A stretch of 64,000 bases of DNA from Hsuehochloa calcarea. Its lineage: Eukaryota; Streptophyta; Magnoliopsida; Poales; Poaceae. Positions 32,052 through 45,346 of this stretch are shown in pieces (position 1 is the first letter of the stretch; every line of letters begins with the position of its first letter). Made by a program: the position numbers and the translations under genes. Where the stretch lies: positions 3,401,232 through 3,465,231 of the forward strand of contig CM070599.1 in assembly GCA_036346395.1 (NCBI GenBank). Direction: 5' to 3'. Below the pieces are notes generated by a model, which did not search any database, was not told where the DNA came from, and was given only the letters and a program-made list of their open reading frames with translations.

Positions 32052-34322
32052 ACTAGTAGCCTTTATACACACAATAAAATTATGCTAGACTTAGATCATG
32101 TACAATAAATTTACATTATCTGTCTATAGACTCTGCTACGTAGGATTTAAACTGACGTGGATGAAAAAGAATAAAAAGAAAGAAATGTGATATCTACAAT
32201 CATGTAGTCGACTGTATCACTCGAACCAAGGAACATCCACATTTTGTCATCAATTTAAAGATCATAAGTCCATAACACATTAACACATGACAATGGAATA
32301 AATTAGTTAATTACAATGGAGTAAATTCTTAATTAAAATATAGCCCTTCATGATGATCGACGCGCATATAGCTAGCTTCCTCACTGGGTTCTTCCTCGAG
32401 CCTGATGCCGTCTCCGAAAGGTGGCAACTCGTCAAATTGATTGTATTCTTCCTCGTCCACTACATTCTCAACTCCGACAATCCTCCTTTTTCCATTAAGA
32501 ACTACGTGACGCTTCTTATTTGCCGGGTCGGTTACATAGAAGACTTGAACAACTTGGTTAGCTAGTACGAATGGTTCGTCTTTGTATCCGACACGTTCGA
32601 GGTCCACGGTAGTGACGCCGTACTTGTCGACCTTCACCTGTGGGAGATGGACCCAACGGCACCGAAATAGGGGGATCTTGAAAAGCACGTAGTCGATCTC
32701 CCATATCTCCTCTATTTGCCCATAGTACGAGCTCCTCAGCCCATCGGTACTGAATGCATCTATCACGGACACCGCTGCTCAGACTTTGTGCTCTTCCTAT
32801 CACGAGTGCCAGTATAAAATGTGTACCCATTTATGTCGTATCCTTGCCATGTGACAATTGTAAAATGTGGCCCTCTTGCCAACCATAGCAGCGTATCATC
32901 ACTTGATGACCTCCGAGTGATTCGCACCTTTAACCATTCGTTGAACCGACGGTTGTGCTCTCTCGTGATCCAAACCTCCGACCGGTCTGGATTCTGTTGG
33001 CGTACCATGTCTTTGTGCTCGTCGATGTACGGGGACACTTGGGTCATGTGTTGCAAGACCGTGAAATGGGCTTGAGCGTACGTATCCAGATCGGGAGTGA
33101 TTGATTTCCTTCCGATGGTCCCGATACCATCCAGTCTCCCCTCATGACGAGATAGAGGCACACCAATCGGATCCACCTGAGCCATGTAGTCGACGCAGAA
33201 CTCAATGACCTCTTCCGTTGCATAACCTTCGATGATGCTGCCCTCCGGTCGAGATCGATTCGTCGTAGGACTTGAGAATTCCCATGTACCTCTCGAACGG
33301 GTACATATGACGTAGAAACATAGGGCCGCATATCTTTATCTCTTTCACAAGGTGAACAATGAGATGGACCATGATATCGAAAAATGACGGAGAGAAATAC
33401 ATCTCAAGATGACACAGAGTCGTCACTACCTCGACTGCGAGCATCTAGTCCTTGGGGATCGATGACCTTCTGAGCAATTGAGTTGAAGAAATAACACAAC
33501 CTCAAGATTGCCACTCGGACCTTGTTCGGCAAGATACTCCTAATTGCAACAGGAAGCATTTGTGTCATCAGCACACGACAATCATGCGACTTCATACCAA
33601 TTAATTTCAAATCTTGCATAGAAACAAGTTTCTTAATGTTAGCGGAGTAACCAGACGGGACTTTCACACCGTGCAAGCTCAGCACGATTCATTTCTCGGC
33701 CTTGGGCCAGTGTAGCAAGTCGGGGAAGGTATGCGTTAGTCTGTATTGGTCTCTTTCGGTGCTAACTCGGTCCTTATGTTCATATCGACCAAGTCACGCC
33801 GTGCGTTAACACCATCCTTTGTTTTGCCACTAATGTTTAGCAAGAGACCAATCAAGCTATCACATACATTCTTCTCTACGTGCATAACGTCGATGCAGTG
33901 GTGAACTTCTAAGTACTCCCAATAAGGCAAGTCCCAAAAAATTGACCGCTTCTTCCAGATGTTCTTCTCACGGGTTCTTAATTTACGTCCCTTCCCAAGC
34001 ACAACATTGATATCCTTAACCATATCATAGACCTCTTTCCCACTAAAAGCCCTTGAAGCTGAACCGTCTTTCTTATTTCCGTCGAATTGTTTCTTCATCT
34101 TGCGGTATGGGTGACTCCTCGGAAGGAACCTACGGTGGCGCATATACGATTTTATTGCGACTTGTTCACCATACACTCTCCGTAGCATCTAAGCGGTGCG
34201 GACGGGCTTTGGCTCCTTTTGTCTTGGCTTGAAGACGAGTTACCAAGGGCAGGAAAATCATTGATGGTGCAGAACAACATGGCGCGTAAAGTGAAGTTCT
34301 CTCGTTTGTACGCATCCCATAC
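32052..34322 (-). repeat. Right arm of large inverted repeat
   Basis: Reverse complement of 22193-24440, starting TACTAGTAGCCTTTATACAC. It ends abruptly at 34322 within the transposase. Confidence 0.88.
32329..34322 (-). pseudogene. CACTA TNP2-type transposase, copy B; 5'-truncated
   Basis: The minus strand starts in the VWDAYKRENFTLRAM region and continues through CIDVMHVEKNV (about 33870-33900), the DUF4218-type segment (33685-33260) and the DUF4216-type segment (to 32329). It ends in the same EEPSEEASYMRVDHHEG tail as copy A. The N-terminal half is missing. Breaks include shifts near 33690-33740, 33265 and 32770. The C-terminal section is better preserved than in copy A (a continuous frame 32772-32329), while copy A keeps the N-terminus. 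Neither copy is functional. Confidence 0.88.
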
Positions 34323-37300
34323 CTGTACCGTCCTCACACCACCTGCGGTCCAACCCAATAAAACTTTCCCCTTACTTAACCGTACGGTACCCATATACCG
34401 CATGTGATAGTACGCTCGGTACTTGGAGTGTAACGTCCATGGCTCGGTCATTAATGGTCCAGACAAGACAACCACAAACCCGAGTCTCGTGCATAACAGC
34501 ACCCACACTACAACCACTTGTCTGGACCCAAAAGCCATTTCACATAACCAAAATTTAACTCAATGACCAGAAGTAACAACATGTACAAAAATTAATAAAA
34601 TAATAAGAATTGTTATGTGTCTCCCACAATTGACGAGCTAATCTCGTCCATTGATCTACTGCGTTATATAACACACAACAATCTCATCATCACAAGCATC
34701 TACCTTAAGCATATGTATATGGGAAATATCAAGGATAACCAGCAAGTATAGGATATAACTAATCTACTCATAACATAACGGTATACCGAAAATAGCATGC
34801 AGGCAATATCATTGCATTTCAAACACTAGTGTAATAAAACTGGGATCAATATGATACAAAAGAAAGTTCAAATGATGCTTGCCTTGCTGTAAGAGTATTT
34901 GTTCACTCTCGGTGGCGTAAGAATCTACGTTGATTTCGTCGGTATCTAAAGAACGGAAATATCGATAAACATCGAGAAATAACATAAAAATCAAATTGCT
35001 CCAAAAAGCATGATTTTTCTACAGTAGATATTTTATGCTTTAATATGAATTTAGGTACAAGAATTATTCCATTTGGATTTAGTAGGTCAAAGTTATGGTC
35101 GTTTAAAGTTTGTATGTCCCGAAAATGCATTTTATCAAATTTAAAGTTTTGACCAAAATTTGTAGGACAGTGGGGAGGTCAATAATTTTATAGATAAATT
35201 GGGAATATTATTGTGAGTCCCCTGCAACTTGGTTCATCTCAATAGGAGTTTCCATGCAAAAGTTATGAATTTTCAAAGTTATAGCTATTTTTCTATTGTA
35301 AAGATAAACAATTAATGCTCATTTTCTAAAACTATATTTTCTGATACTTAGATAAATGTACAACCTTATTTAAAATAAAGTTCATCAAAATTAAAAATTA
35401 CCAGCACTGGTTTCATCCCATTTGGGGTAAAATGGAATTTGTTATGCATTTTTGAAGTTAAACATATTTTTCAGTTTATAACAAATACATTCTGATTTTA
35501 TTAAATGGATTTATACTTTTCTTACCGAGTCGCACCTAGCCGCAGTCGCTGATCAATGGGACCAACAACAGTGCCATTTCTTATTTACCCACGGGGATTC
35601 TATTTTCCCGACTCACAAGTGGGGCCTACTTGTTAGTGACACGGTCTACCGCATGGTGTGTGGACCACATGTCCACGGGCGGCTCACAGCACAGTGAACG
35701 TGTGTTTAAGTGGCCAGGCCCACCTGTCAGCCGCAGTTTAACCCTTCTGTTTTCTGTGCACGGGCCCACATGTAATAGACTCATCACTTTCTTAAGACAT
35801 CATTTACTATAGTAAGCAATCATTAGCCACTTAATGACCGGATCAACGCCTTAATGGCTTTGCTACAGTTGTCGGACGCGTCCGACAACGCGCCCGTGAG
35901 ATTTCCCGGCGGCTCACCGGCGCTACGCGCCACGGCGGAGCCGGCCAAGGGTAGGGATGGGTTCCTAATAGCAATGCGCTTCTATGGGTTTTGGTGGCGA
36001 CCCTTGAGGTGGCCTGTGCCGGCGGCTCGTCGGAGAGGAGCGGCGGCGTACATACGGCAACGATGTATGCACGAAATAAAGCTCTGCAAAGGTCCAACAG
36101 CGGGTGCCTGGGGTTCTAAGGACTACCAGAAGACTACCTGAAAGTCGAGCTGCGGCAGTGGAGGTCAGTGCTTGCTCGGCGTCGACAAAGGCTAAGGCGA
36201 CGGTGCAGTTCAAAGTGCAGGGGAAAATCCTGCGAAGACTAGAGCGAGTGAAGGCTCGTGATGACTCAGGACCATTAGAGAATGCTAAAGAAGCAAGCAA
36301 TCGGTTAATGGCTTACCAGAGCAAGGTGGGAGACGAAGAGTTTGGATTTCGGCCGATTTGGTTCAATCCTCAAATGCACGGGTTCCTGGCGTGCATTTCA
36401 CAAATTAGTTTAGGGGAACTCATATTCGAGCTCAAAGACATGAGGTGACGCGCGGTAGTTAGCAAGTATCTTACCGGAGGCGAAGATAGAACATCGGTGT
36501 CCTAGGGTGCAAGCTCTGGGCGTGAACCGGAGCTGAGGAAGACACAGTCGCGTTCCGGGGGCTACAAGCAAAACCAAAGCTGAGGCTTAGCGAAAATGGA
36601 AATGGCACCGAAGATAGCAAAGATGGGGGTCGGGAGCTCGAAACTTACGCGGAAATGGCGCTGGGTTGGGCGTCCCTCTCCTCAGTCAACAGGGGAGAAG
36701 TGAGGGGGTAGAGAGAGCTGGGAGACAGGTTATAGTCAGCAACTGGACGGAGGAGAGGCGGCGTTAGCTAGGGAAGCTCGGGGACGGGTCAGCTTGGGCA
36801 GTGTGGTCACGGCGGTGATGGAGCTCCACAGAGGATGCACGGCGTGTGGTGCTCGGCTTCTGCGCGAGTGCCAGTGCGAGGGAGAAGACAGGTCCGACAC
36901 GTGGGACCCAGTGGCAAAGAGAGGGAGAGTGAAGGAACGAGCGGGTGCGCGCGCGGGAGATCGGCCGTTCGATCTGGATCGAAGGGTCAGCACCCGAGAG
37001 GGTTTGGTTAGGACGGCTCGCCAAGTGACTCGGTCGGACTACTGTGCATTGGGTTTGAGCCCGCGAAATAGTGCTCCCAATTGGCCAGATTTGAATTTTA
37101 AACCTCCTAGTTTGACTGGCCTTCAAAAATAGAGATTAAATTCATAAAAATATGAAATTAATCAGAGGGGTTCCTAGGGAAACCTAGGACCCATATAAAT
37201 TTGTAAAATTCATTGTTAATCATTTATTTGGTATATTTCAAATTCCCAAAAGCATATGTTGACAATCGAGTTTGAATTTTATGAGGTTCATATTGGGTTC

Positions 37301-37539
37301 CAAAAATTTGGGAACAATTATATTAATACATGATAATTAATATAGTAATTGAATAAATTGTTTCCAGAGGATGATCATAAGTTTTTTATATTGTTTTCTT
37401 TAGGATTTATTTTTGTAAGTGTATGTTGAAACATTTGGATATGATTTTTCTAGTACAAAGTATAATTCAATTGCTTAAAAATATGATGCATGCTAATGAG
37501 ATGCATAGTAATTCTCTTTATTAAATTGGGGATGTGACA
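34323..37539 (-). repeat. Truncated Gypsy-type LTR, minus orientation
   Basis: The minus strand begins TGTCACATCCCCAATTT at 37539, a typical Gypsy LTR start. The plus strand shows the GC-rich promoter part (35870-37030) and the AT-rich remainder. The left side is cut at 34322 by the CACTA B breakpoint. ORFs within it (for example 35854-36448, 36764-37132) carry no domain. Confidence 0.5.
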
Positions 37540-37926
37540 TGTTCTTCTGTGCGTAGATGGTTAAGCAACAGATCACTCCACGTTCTCGGCCGTTCACAAC
37601 CCAAGTGTTGCCACGGTACATCGGACGGTCAAATCCTGCAAGCACTTGCAACAACTTCCAAAGCTCAGCGGTAAGTCCTCCCTTGCGCTCTCCATAGTTC
37701 TGAAGACGAGGCATCTGACAAGACAGACAATCGGATAAGAATAACTTAAAACAGAAGGGAGAGAAAGAATTTCAGCAATAGTTGAGTCAAGAGAGATATT
37801 AGAAGAGTTAAGTAGTTCAATTAATCTTGCATATTAATTTTTCTTTAGAAAATAGTTTGGACACTCTAAGACGGACGATCTAACTAAGGGCAAGACCTAC
37901 AGTCAGTATGATTCTGATACCACCTC
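37540..37926 (-). other. Short internal region of a minus-strand Gypsy element
   Basis: The minus-strand ORF 37714-37493 (73 aa, MPRLQNYGERKGGLTAELWK) resembles leader ORFs of rice non-autonomous Gypsy elements. The primer site lies at its right edge. No gag or pol domain is present. Confidence 0.45.
37911..37922 (-). other. Primer binding site
   Basis: The minus strand reads TGGTATCAGAAT, close to the iMet complement, separated by four bases from the LTR edge TGTCGGGACCC at 37927. Confidence 0.7.
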
Positions 37927-40190
37927 TGTCGGGACCCAACAATACAATTCTGGACCTTCTGTATATTCTGCACTAGTCCAGGATCACGCTAGTGCACACA
38001 GTGTTAACATAGATCAATATCGATCCACGCAAGATGATTAATAGAATAAACGACTAATTGGAATAGTAAATTATTGTTTTGACCTTATGGTCGAGTTTCC
38101 ATTTATTAAGCCACGCAGGGCTGACAATAGATGAAATAGCAGCAGCGAAAAAAAAAATAAACTCCAGCGGAATCCCATCAATTCACCGCAGGCAACTGAC
38201 TGGGATCAAGACCCTAACAACCGACACCTCCGTAAAACTCCTCTTCAAAAGCAGGCGATGACTCCTCCACTTCTGTTGATTGTTTGAAGCAAGTATGAGT
38301 ACACAATCGTACTCGCAAGTCATACCACAGAATGCAATTTATAGAGGATGGCTTATTCCAAAGGAATGACTTCTGTGGTTGTTTTGCGTAAATGCAACAT
38401 TTGCGATTGAATATAAATAATAGATTGAAAACATAATTCAAAATAAATAAATAATATTAATTTATCATTTGATTTCACAAAGACACAAAGTCTAATCAAG
38501 TTATTCATACAGCCATATGACTTAGATCACACAGCTCCCTTCCCAAGGTTTTATGAAAATCTACCCCTCGTGTGAAATCCCCGAGCATGTCCATGACCGC
38601 GGACGCGGCTATTCGAATAGATTGATTTAACACTCTGCAGAGGTTGTACACTTTACCCACAAGATACAATCAGTGTAGCTAGCACTAACCATAACAAAAC
38701 CTTTCAGAAACTTCATCTCGAACATTGACACTCCCGATGTGCTTTACTGCCGTCTAACCGATACACACAGTGTTTGGGTACGACACACACCTTTGGACAG
38801 GGATGAGGCGAACCGTCCGACGATGTGATAAACACACCTCCAGCCCATCACACAGCTTAACCTACAACCTGAGTTGTCAATGGCAAGACTCCATAACCTA
38901 CTAAGTTAGGCCCGTCCCATACCAGGCATGTGGTTGTACAGTAAGGCTTAGTTCAATGGCGCACAAAGTTAAGTCCTTACTTGACCAAGGCAAGACTTAC
39001 TATTTCTAACTAAGTCACACAATTTATCATTCCCAGCACATAGCTCCACCATATCACACAGTATCCACCACTTGCCTCAGTTTAAATCTTTTTCCACCCT
39101 GTTTATTAAGTGCAACACATGCCATCAACGAGTAATAGCACACAACACACACAGTTCCATAATCGCTTAGTCAAGTTTATAATTGCAACTCACATGAAAT
39201 GATGACTCGTGGCATGGCTAAGCAATCTACTCGTATCTAACTAACCCACGTTGGTACTATGAAAATACCAACTAATAATGAACCAACCTAGGGAGACAAA
39301 AGATCATGGCATAACAATAGACATGGTGGATATAACAATTTGGATTAATAACTAAACCCAAAAGCATTTAAATAAATACTTGAAATCGAATGCAATACAT
39401 TGAAACAAAGTATTTTAAAAACTAGGTTCAATATGATCAAAGGTATAACTTGCCTTGGAATAGGTCTAGGTACTGATCTTGGTCTTGAGGCACTCCTTCT
39501 TCTTCAAAAGTCCCTGAAGAATTAACGCCTACTCGCAAACGAAATAAATAAACCAAAACAAATAACTACCAAAGGAAAAAACCAACTCCAAAAATTAAAT
39601 AAAAATCATAAATAAATAGATCTTGAATTTATATAAATTTATAAATTTGAATGGGCTCAATCGGAGTTCGGATGCAAAAGATATAGGCTTTGGAAGATTG
39701 AATCTAAAGAAAATACCCTAAATTGGAATTTCTGAAATTTCCGAATTATTTTTCTAAAGAAAAATCAAATTATTGCACAATGCTGGCGTCAGCGAAGCAA
39801 TTTCCAGAAATAGAAGAAAATCTGACATGTGGGGCCCACATGTCAGTGAGATTGCTCACGGTGGACTGAGTCTACCGAGCAACTGGCTCTGGGGTGCATT
39901 GAACTGGCCACGCAGGCACACACGCGGGTGTTGACTGGATGCCACACGGACGACACACAAGCACGAGGCTAACGCTGGCGCTGAGGTGGCTGAGGACATG
40001 GACGACGGCGAGGAGCGGCGCTCGGGTCCCGATGGTCACCGACTAACGGCGGTGTTTCACCGGCGGTGGATGGTACCAGTGCATAGCTGAGGCTGTTGTG
40101 GTCTCAGGGGTGTACTCACGAGTGGCTGGGAATGACGGTGGCGACCGGCGGCGAGCTCAGAGTGGAGTCCAGAGTCTTATCCCCTCGGGC
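37927..40190 (-). repeat. Gypsy-type LTR, minus orientation, outer end truncated
   Basis: The plus strand starts TGTCGGGACCC next to the primer site. It then shows the feature order of large rice Gypsy LTRs: a GAGTACACAATCGTACTCGC stretch near 38295, TTGCCTTGG near 39450 and a GC-rich promoter part from 39960. It fades near 40190 without a TG/CA end. Landmarks resemble the LTR at 34.3-37.5 kb, but divergence is high. Confidence 0.5.
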
Positions 40191-40194
40191 AGAC

Positions 40195-43010
40195 CGAAAA
40201 CCTTGTAGCATTTGTGCCTCTGTTCCTATTAGTTCTGGTTCAGAAAATGAGAGGAACCAAATCTTGATGCTATCTTACTTTAGCTTGCCATTTTTTGCTG
40301 GTGCTGTGGCCAGGAGGCTCTAAACAATTGCTTCTTTTAGGTTTTTGTGTAAATGATGCTATTTTGACATGCCAGTAGACATTACCGAGCTTTTCTTTTC
40401 TTTTGTTATAATGAAAACTCATGAACCATTAGATGCTAATGGAAAATAGTGAATGAAGAAAGTTATGATTTTTTTTTAACTTCAGATTTAATCCCTTCTG
40501 AACAGCAATGCTGCTCAACTGGAATTTGCATTTATCGATCTGTTACTCTGTTAGATGGTTTACATTGTTTGCTCAGTTGTAATAATTGACTTAGGTCAAT
40601 TACATGCACGCCTTTCTTGTGTAAACCAAGAAAATTAAGTTGGCGACTTTATTTACTGATTTATGATTTACATGACAGCTAGTTGGGCTTAGTACTTGCT
40701 ATTTATGCACGAGTTTTAGACTGTGGCTTAATAAAAGTAACAGAACGGTGTCGACTGTTACAGCATCTTGTTCTTCATGTCATTGTTGATTTTGTTATTC
40801 AATCATTACAATCTGCTTCAGTGTTTATTTTTTCGTCCCTTGGATTATCCCATTTTGTTTTCGTTTGTGAATGTGAATGTACCCATTTTAGGTACAGCTA
40901 GTTGCCACATGAGGATATGGGATGAGCTGTGAACAGTTCAAATTAAAAGGCAAAAAAAAACGGGTGGGGATTTTCCCACTCTTGCCATTTGCTTTGTGAT
41001 TTATAGTGGGATGTAATTCATTTGTACATGCCACAAAGCATTGAAGTTTGGAGAATTGCATGGTTACTTTGTTCTGCCTAGTTTCTTATTCTGTTACACA
41101 CAAACAATATCCATGGGGAGGATGGCCACTTGGCTCTGGAGTAGCACAATCACGCCGAGAGTAGCACTATCACCAAAGGGCTGCATTCCGTCCTTTCATG
41201 CTGCTTCTGCTATCAGTAGGAAATAATGGATAGTCACTTGGCCTTGTGTTGTCATGACCTAAAATTTGAGAATAGCACGATCATGAAAAGACCTTCTTTG
41301 AAACATTTCCTCGTATTATCTATGTAACTATGTAATGCTCTAACCAAGCCTGTGGTGGTTACCCAAAAATGAGGGTCAATCTTTCATTATAAAAAGAGCT
41401 ATATTCTTCTATTTGGTGTGAGGCACACAGGCTTGACAGAACTTAATGGCAGAACAAGTAAAAGAGAAAACAAGATGGTGGAAACAACATGCAACATCTT
41501 TTCTTAGTGTGTGAGCACATGCAGTCAATTTTCTCTTTTCCAAACAAAAGAAGTTATAATGCTGTCACCTCCTCCCATAGACACAGAATTGGAGACAGAC
41601 TTGGATAAAAGTTGGAAGCATACCAAAATGTGAGCTGTGCAAGCTCAACTTGAAGACCATTAACTCATAGCTTCTTTTGTGCTGTAGCCTTCCACTTGGT
41701 CTGTGAGTTATCCATAGGCTACTCTCTTGAGCATGATGGCTCTCTTGGAGCTTCATAAGCTCCTGTCTCAAGCTAAAATGGTCCTCCAAACCTTGTACGG
41801 GAAGTTCTTTATACAGTTGTGCAAGCTGAAGAAACAACCATTCTTGGCACTACTGCAGAGGTTATAGTTTAGCTGCATTTTCTGAGTAGACTTGAAAAGC
41901 TGATACTTGTCCTTCTCTTGGTCATACATGACATGAAATCAGTCATTGGAAAAGTCAGATGCACCATGGCCAAAAGTTATGCTTCCACTATCATCATTAT
42001 TAGCACTTAGCACATTAAGGACGCATGCAATGCCCCGGAAATTATCAAGCATGCATATCTGCCTGAGAGACACGAGTGCATTTACATGTTGGGCCCATGT
42101 CCAAATGAAGTTTCTCTTATAACCATTTGTCTGTTATAGCAAGATTGTCCCAGATCATACCTCCCCTTTTCGTAACAAATGAACTCCCGACAGCTCTAGA
42201 GATGCACAGACCAAAGATTGTCTCAGATCATTTTGAACTTTGACGGGATCTTATTTGTGCAAAACAATGCATGCTTGCATCTGTTTGCTTAATCTTTTTT
42301 TTAGCATATGTCATGATTTGTGTGGTAGATTTTAGCTTTTTGTTTTTGTTTTCTGTATGATATGTTTATCGGTATGATATATTTGGTTGTGACGTTAGAT
42401 AACAGTTTTAACCATGGATTATTCAATTCATGTTTGATTTGTAAAAGTAGTTTTGGATCTAACAGTTTGTTGCCTTAGTTGGCTACCTAGGTCAAACATC
42501 TCGATGTGTCTTCCTTAGATAGTAATTACTGTTCTTTTCTTAAAAAACGAATTGTTCTCATAATTTCTTTTGGGGAAATTTGCTAAACACCTAATCAGGG
42601 TAACACGTGTTTGCTTAAACCTTCCATAACGATCTTGTCTGGAGTATGGTAAAACCAAACCATACCGTCAACGTTTTAGATGCTATGGTAGTCTATCACT
42701 TGTTACTGCCTAAATCTTTTCTTTAATAATTTGCTAATGTATGTTGTCCTTTCTAGAATAGATATTAGAATAGTGCGCTTTATAGTCATCCAGCATTGGT
42801 TACTTTCTTTTCAAACTTGAAGAATCCTATTTGAATTCTGAATTCGCAACAAACCGGAGACAACAATGCTCCATCACTATCACCCTCCTTCAACTGCTTT
42901 TTTTTCTGCCATTATTTGAATAGTTGGGGCTTTTCTAGTTCATTATCTTTTGTGGTCCTTGTTCATCTTATCGATGGAAAGCATTTTCTGTATTGCAGGT
43001 TCCATTAACA
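40195..43010. other. Mostly unannotated; no gene recognised
   Basis: AT-rich, intron-like sequence on both strands. The minus-strand ORF 41837-41565 (90 aa, EDHFSLRQELMKLQESHHAQ) has a coding-like composition but no family that I recognise and no splice context that I could confirm. Confidence 0.4.
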
Positions 43011-43315
43011 CTGATCAGCACAATGTAGAAAAGTGTGAAAGGAGCCATGCCATCTAGTGACAAGCAACTGGCATTCTCAGTGAAAAAAGCAGCAGCGTGT
43101 GAGCTGCCAAACAAAGGTGCAAGCATTGTAAATATGTCTCAAGGCACTAATCCGCTGACAAAGGATAAAGGTCCTGCAGATCCTGGAAAGGCTGTGGGCG
43201 CCAAACTACTGCAAACTGATGTTCTGCGATGCGCGTGTCATTACTCTGAGGATAATCACACAGAGGTATATGGATTACTATTTATCTGTCCAGTAAAACA
43301 CCACTCCAATGAATA
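43010..43315 (+). pseudogene. Exon-like ORF, unrecognised gene
   Basis: It follows a TATTGCAG acceptor near 42999. The frame starting at 43035 (93 aa) includes LRCACHYSEDNHTE, followed by a GT donor candidate at about 43267. A short stretch before it (NTDQHNVEKCERSHA) is open in another frame, which suggests an indel. No domain recognised. It lies just left of a decayed LTR, so it may be the left remainder of a gene whose later exons are at 52494-53709. That link is only positional. Confidence 0.3.
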
Positions 43316-43318
43316 GTA

Positions 43319-43639
43319 AGTTTTACCAGAGTTAACGCAACAGAACAATAAGATAGAAATTGTACTTTATTCCAGCTGTTAGCCACGCAAGGCTATTGTC
43401 TTTAATACAATTATTTAATTACAACGGGACACGAATTCCCCTCGCTTACCTACCTTATCCATCGGTCGTCTACTCGTCCCATTCGCCGAATAAGGTGTCC
43501 ATCTCGCACTGGTCCTCGTAGCCAGCGCCCTCGCCTCTTGCGGCTTCCTTGGCACCTACGTATCCTTCATCTCACTTGGGATAGTTCTCGGCCAGACTAG
43601 GATCTAACAAAGGAGAATAATAGCAAGGATGAGTACATA
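43319..43639 (-). repeat. Decayed LTR, left part
   Basis: Landmarks (a TTAGCCACGCAAGGCT stretch, then AGCAAGGATGAGTACA) match the order in the LTR at 37927-40190. It is interrupted at 43639 and resumes at 46802 with ATGTACTCAACAAGC. Confidence 0.45.
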
Positions 43640-44559
43640 GGCCCCGTTTGTTTAGTCTTAGGCTTTTTAGCTTATAGTTTAAAGTCAGTTTTTTTGGCTT
43701 AATCAGCTTATAAACCCCTTAGCTTTTAAGCCAAGCTTTGGTGTTTGGTAATCTGATTTTTTATGGGATGTTGGCTTATTGAATTGTGTGTGAATGATAA
43801 AAAGTCTGAATTATCCTTAAGGGTTTAAAGGACATTTTTAAGCATGTATTTAAACTTATTTTTACATGGGATTTGAAAATATAACGATACATGCAAATGT
43901 AAATATGAAACAAAATATATTCTGCTCGTACGTACATGCGTGTGTGTACCATGGCATATCCAAATAAATTGCAAATCTTGGCATCTATCGGAGATGTATA
44001 TCTAAGAAGACCGGAGTATAACAAACAACCTATTCATAGCAAGATATCCCTCGTACGTGCATGCATGTGTTAATTTTGGACGCTGTGTAACAAAAGAAAT
44101 TAATATAGAAAGGCGAATATTAGCCAACCAAACAAAATAACACGATAACAAAATATTATTCAATCATATATGATGCAATTATCTCATCACTGCAGCATGT
44201 ACATATCATATTAATGTAATCTATTTATCCTCTTGCGACTCTTGCGACTATCAAAGAAGTAGCAATATTACCACGAAAGACACGCGTGTCTCCATCATCG
44301 ATTGCTGATCCGTTGACATTGTACCCCCAAATGATCATGTTTCTGTATCGGTAAGATTGAGCAAAGCATGCCACCGTTCAAGCATCTCGTGTTACATGAA
44401 ACCAACTTACAGGAAACTAACTTCTTCACTACTACATGATACAAATGGATGCTGCCTAGCACCCCACAGAAGCAATGTGCGTTGTATGACCGGTTACTGG
44501 AATATGCAGATAATTTATTGGTCTTTGGGGCTTCTTAAAGCGGTATCACTCATTACTTG

Positions 44560-44740
44560 CCAGTGTCTCTTCATTCACATCAAAAGCTTTTCTTGCTTGC
44601 TTGAGCTCTTCATTCAAGGAGAATAGTTCAGTAGCACGGTGCAGTTTGTGCATATCCTACACAACCTCAATTGCATCTTTTGCAGCTATCTCCGAGTAGT
44701 AGGGGTTGTTCTTGACAGACATTACAACGCCTTTTGACAC
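44560..44740 (-). pseudogene. Captured coding-like fragment, unrecognised
   Basis: The minus strand reads SKGVVMSVKNNPYYSEIAAK, one in-frame TAG, then an EELKQARKAFDVNEET stretch. Composition is coding-like; family unknown. Confidence 0.3.
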
Positions 44741-45118
44741 ATTCCTTCAAAAATGCTGAAAATGTCACAATAGATTTAAAAAAAATAGTTAGCAACATTT
44801 TTTAACCGGGAAAATATTCATTAGCTACAAGTACTAAGGGAACCACCGGAAGCTCAAAACAAATCTCAATAGCTAATACCATTAGTGGCTCCTTATATTT
44901 GACTAATAAAAGTTTGTAACCAACTATTTTCTTGCCAACAGAAGTACAATGAATATGGATAGTTCATATGCAAAGATGTGCATGTATGGAACATCAAAAG
45001 AACACTAGACATTTAGACAATATTAGGTTTCATGTAGCAAAGAACCAAAGCCATATGTGGTAGGCGCTCAATACCAAGAAAGCAAAATTCTCAATTTCAG
45101 TTGTCATTCCTAGTCAGT

Positions 45119-45346
45119 TTATTTGCACCATTCACCGAAGTCACCCACATGAGCTGTCATCTCATCATCTAAAAGGATGTTGCTAGGCTTCAAATCACAA
45201 TGAACAATTGCAAGTTGTGTGCTGTGGTGCAGATAATCCAATGCATTCGCGACGTCGATAGCTATGTTTAGCCTTTGGATCAAGATAAGATGGCAAGGAG
45301 AATGCTCATTGTGTTCCTGTGAATGCAATAACAAAATGGATATCAA
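45119..45346 (-). pseudogene. Captured LRR receptor-kinase fragment
   Basis: The minus strand encodes RLNIAIDVANALDYLHHST, then the catalytic-loop motif IVHCDLKPSNILLD and HVGDFG of the activation segment. This combination, with Cys before DLKPSN, is typical of the Xa21/LRR-XII receptor-kinase family of grasses. Only about 75 residues of the kinase domain are present: no ATP-binding loop, no activation-loop remainder and no LRRs. After DFG the sequence reads EW instead of the usual LA, so the fragment is cut at or near an exon edge. No function expected. Confidence 0.85.

Larger units (their letters stand above)
26195..34322 (-). mobile_element. CACTA (En/Spm) element B, 5' end missing
   Basis: Its terminus reads CACTACTACAGAACACG on the plus strand (26195) and is followed by strong subterminal repeats. 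All its coding remnants are on the minus strand: transposase (34322-32329), then the second CACTA gene (29783-27542). Minus-strand order is therefore transposase, GC-rich leader, second gene, 3' terminus. Homology to element A stops at 34322 in the middle of the transposase, where truncated Gypsy LTR sequence begins, so the 5' end is lost. Confidence 0.75.

Noticed and set aside
32821..33075. Plus-strand ORFs over 32.3-34.4 kb
   Set aside because: Antisense shadows of transposase copy B.
36764..37132. ORFs of 112-120 aa on both strands
   Set aside because: They lie in the GC-rich part of a Gypsy LTR and carry no domain.
41850..41880. CACTACTGCAGAGG resembling a CACTA terminus
   Set aside because: No subterminal repeats or partner end nearby.
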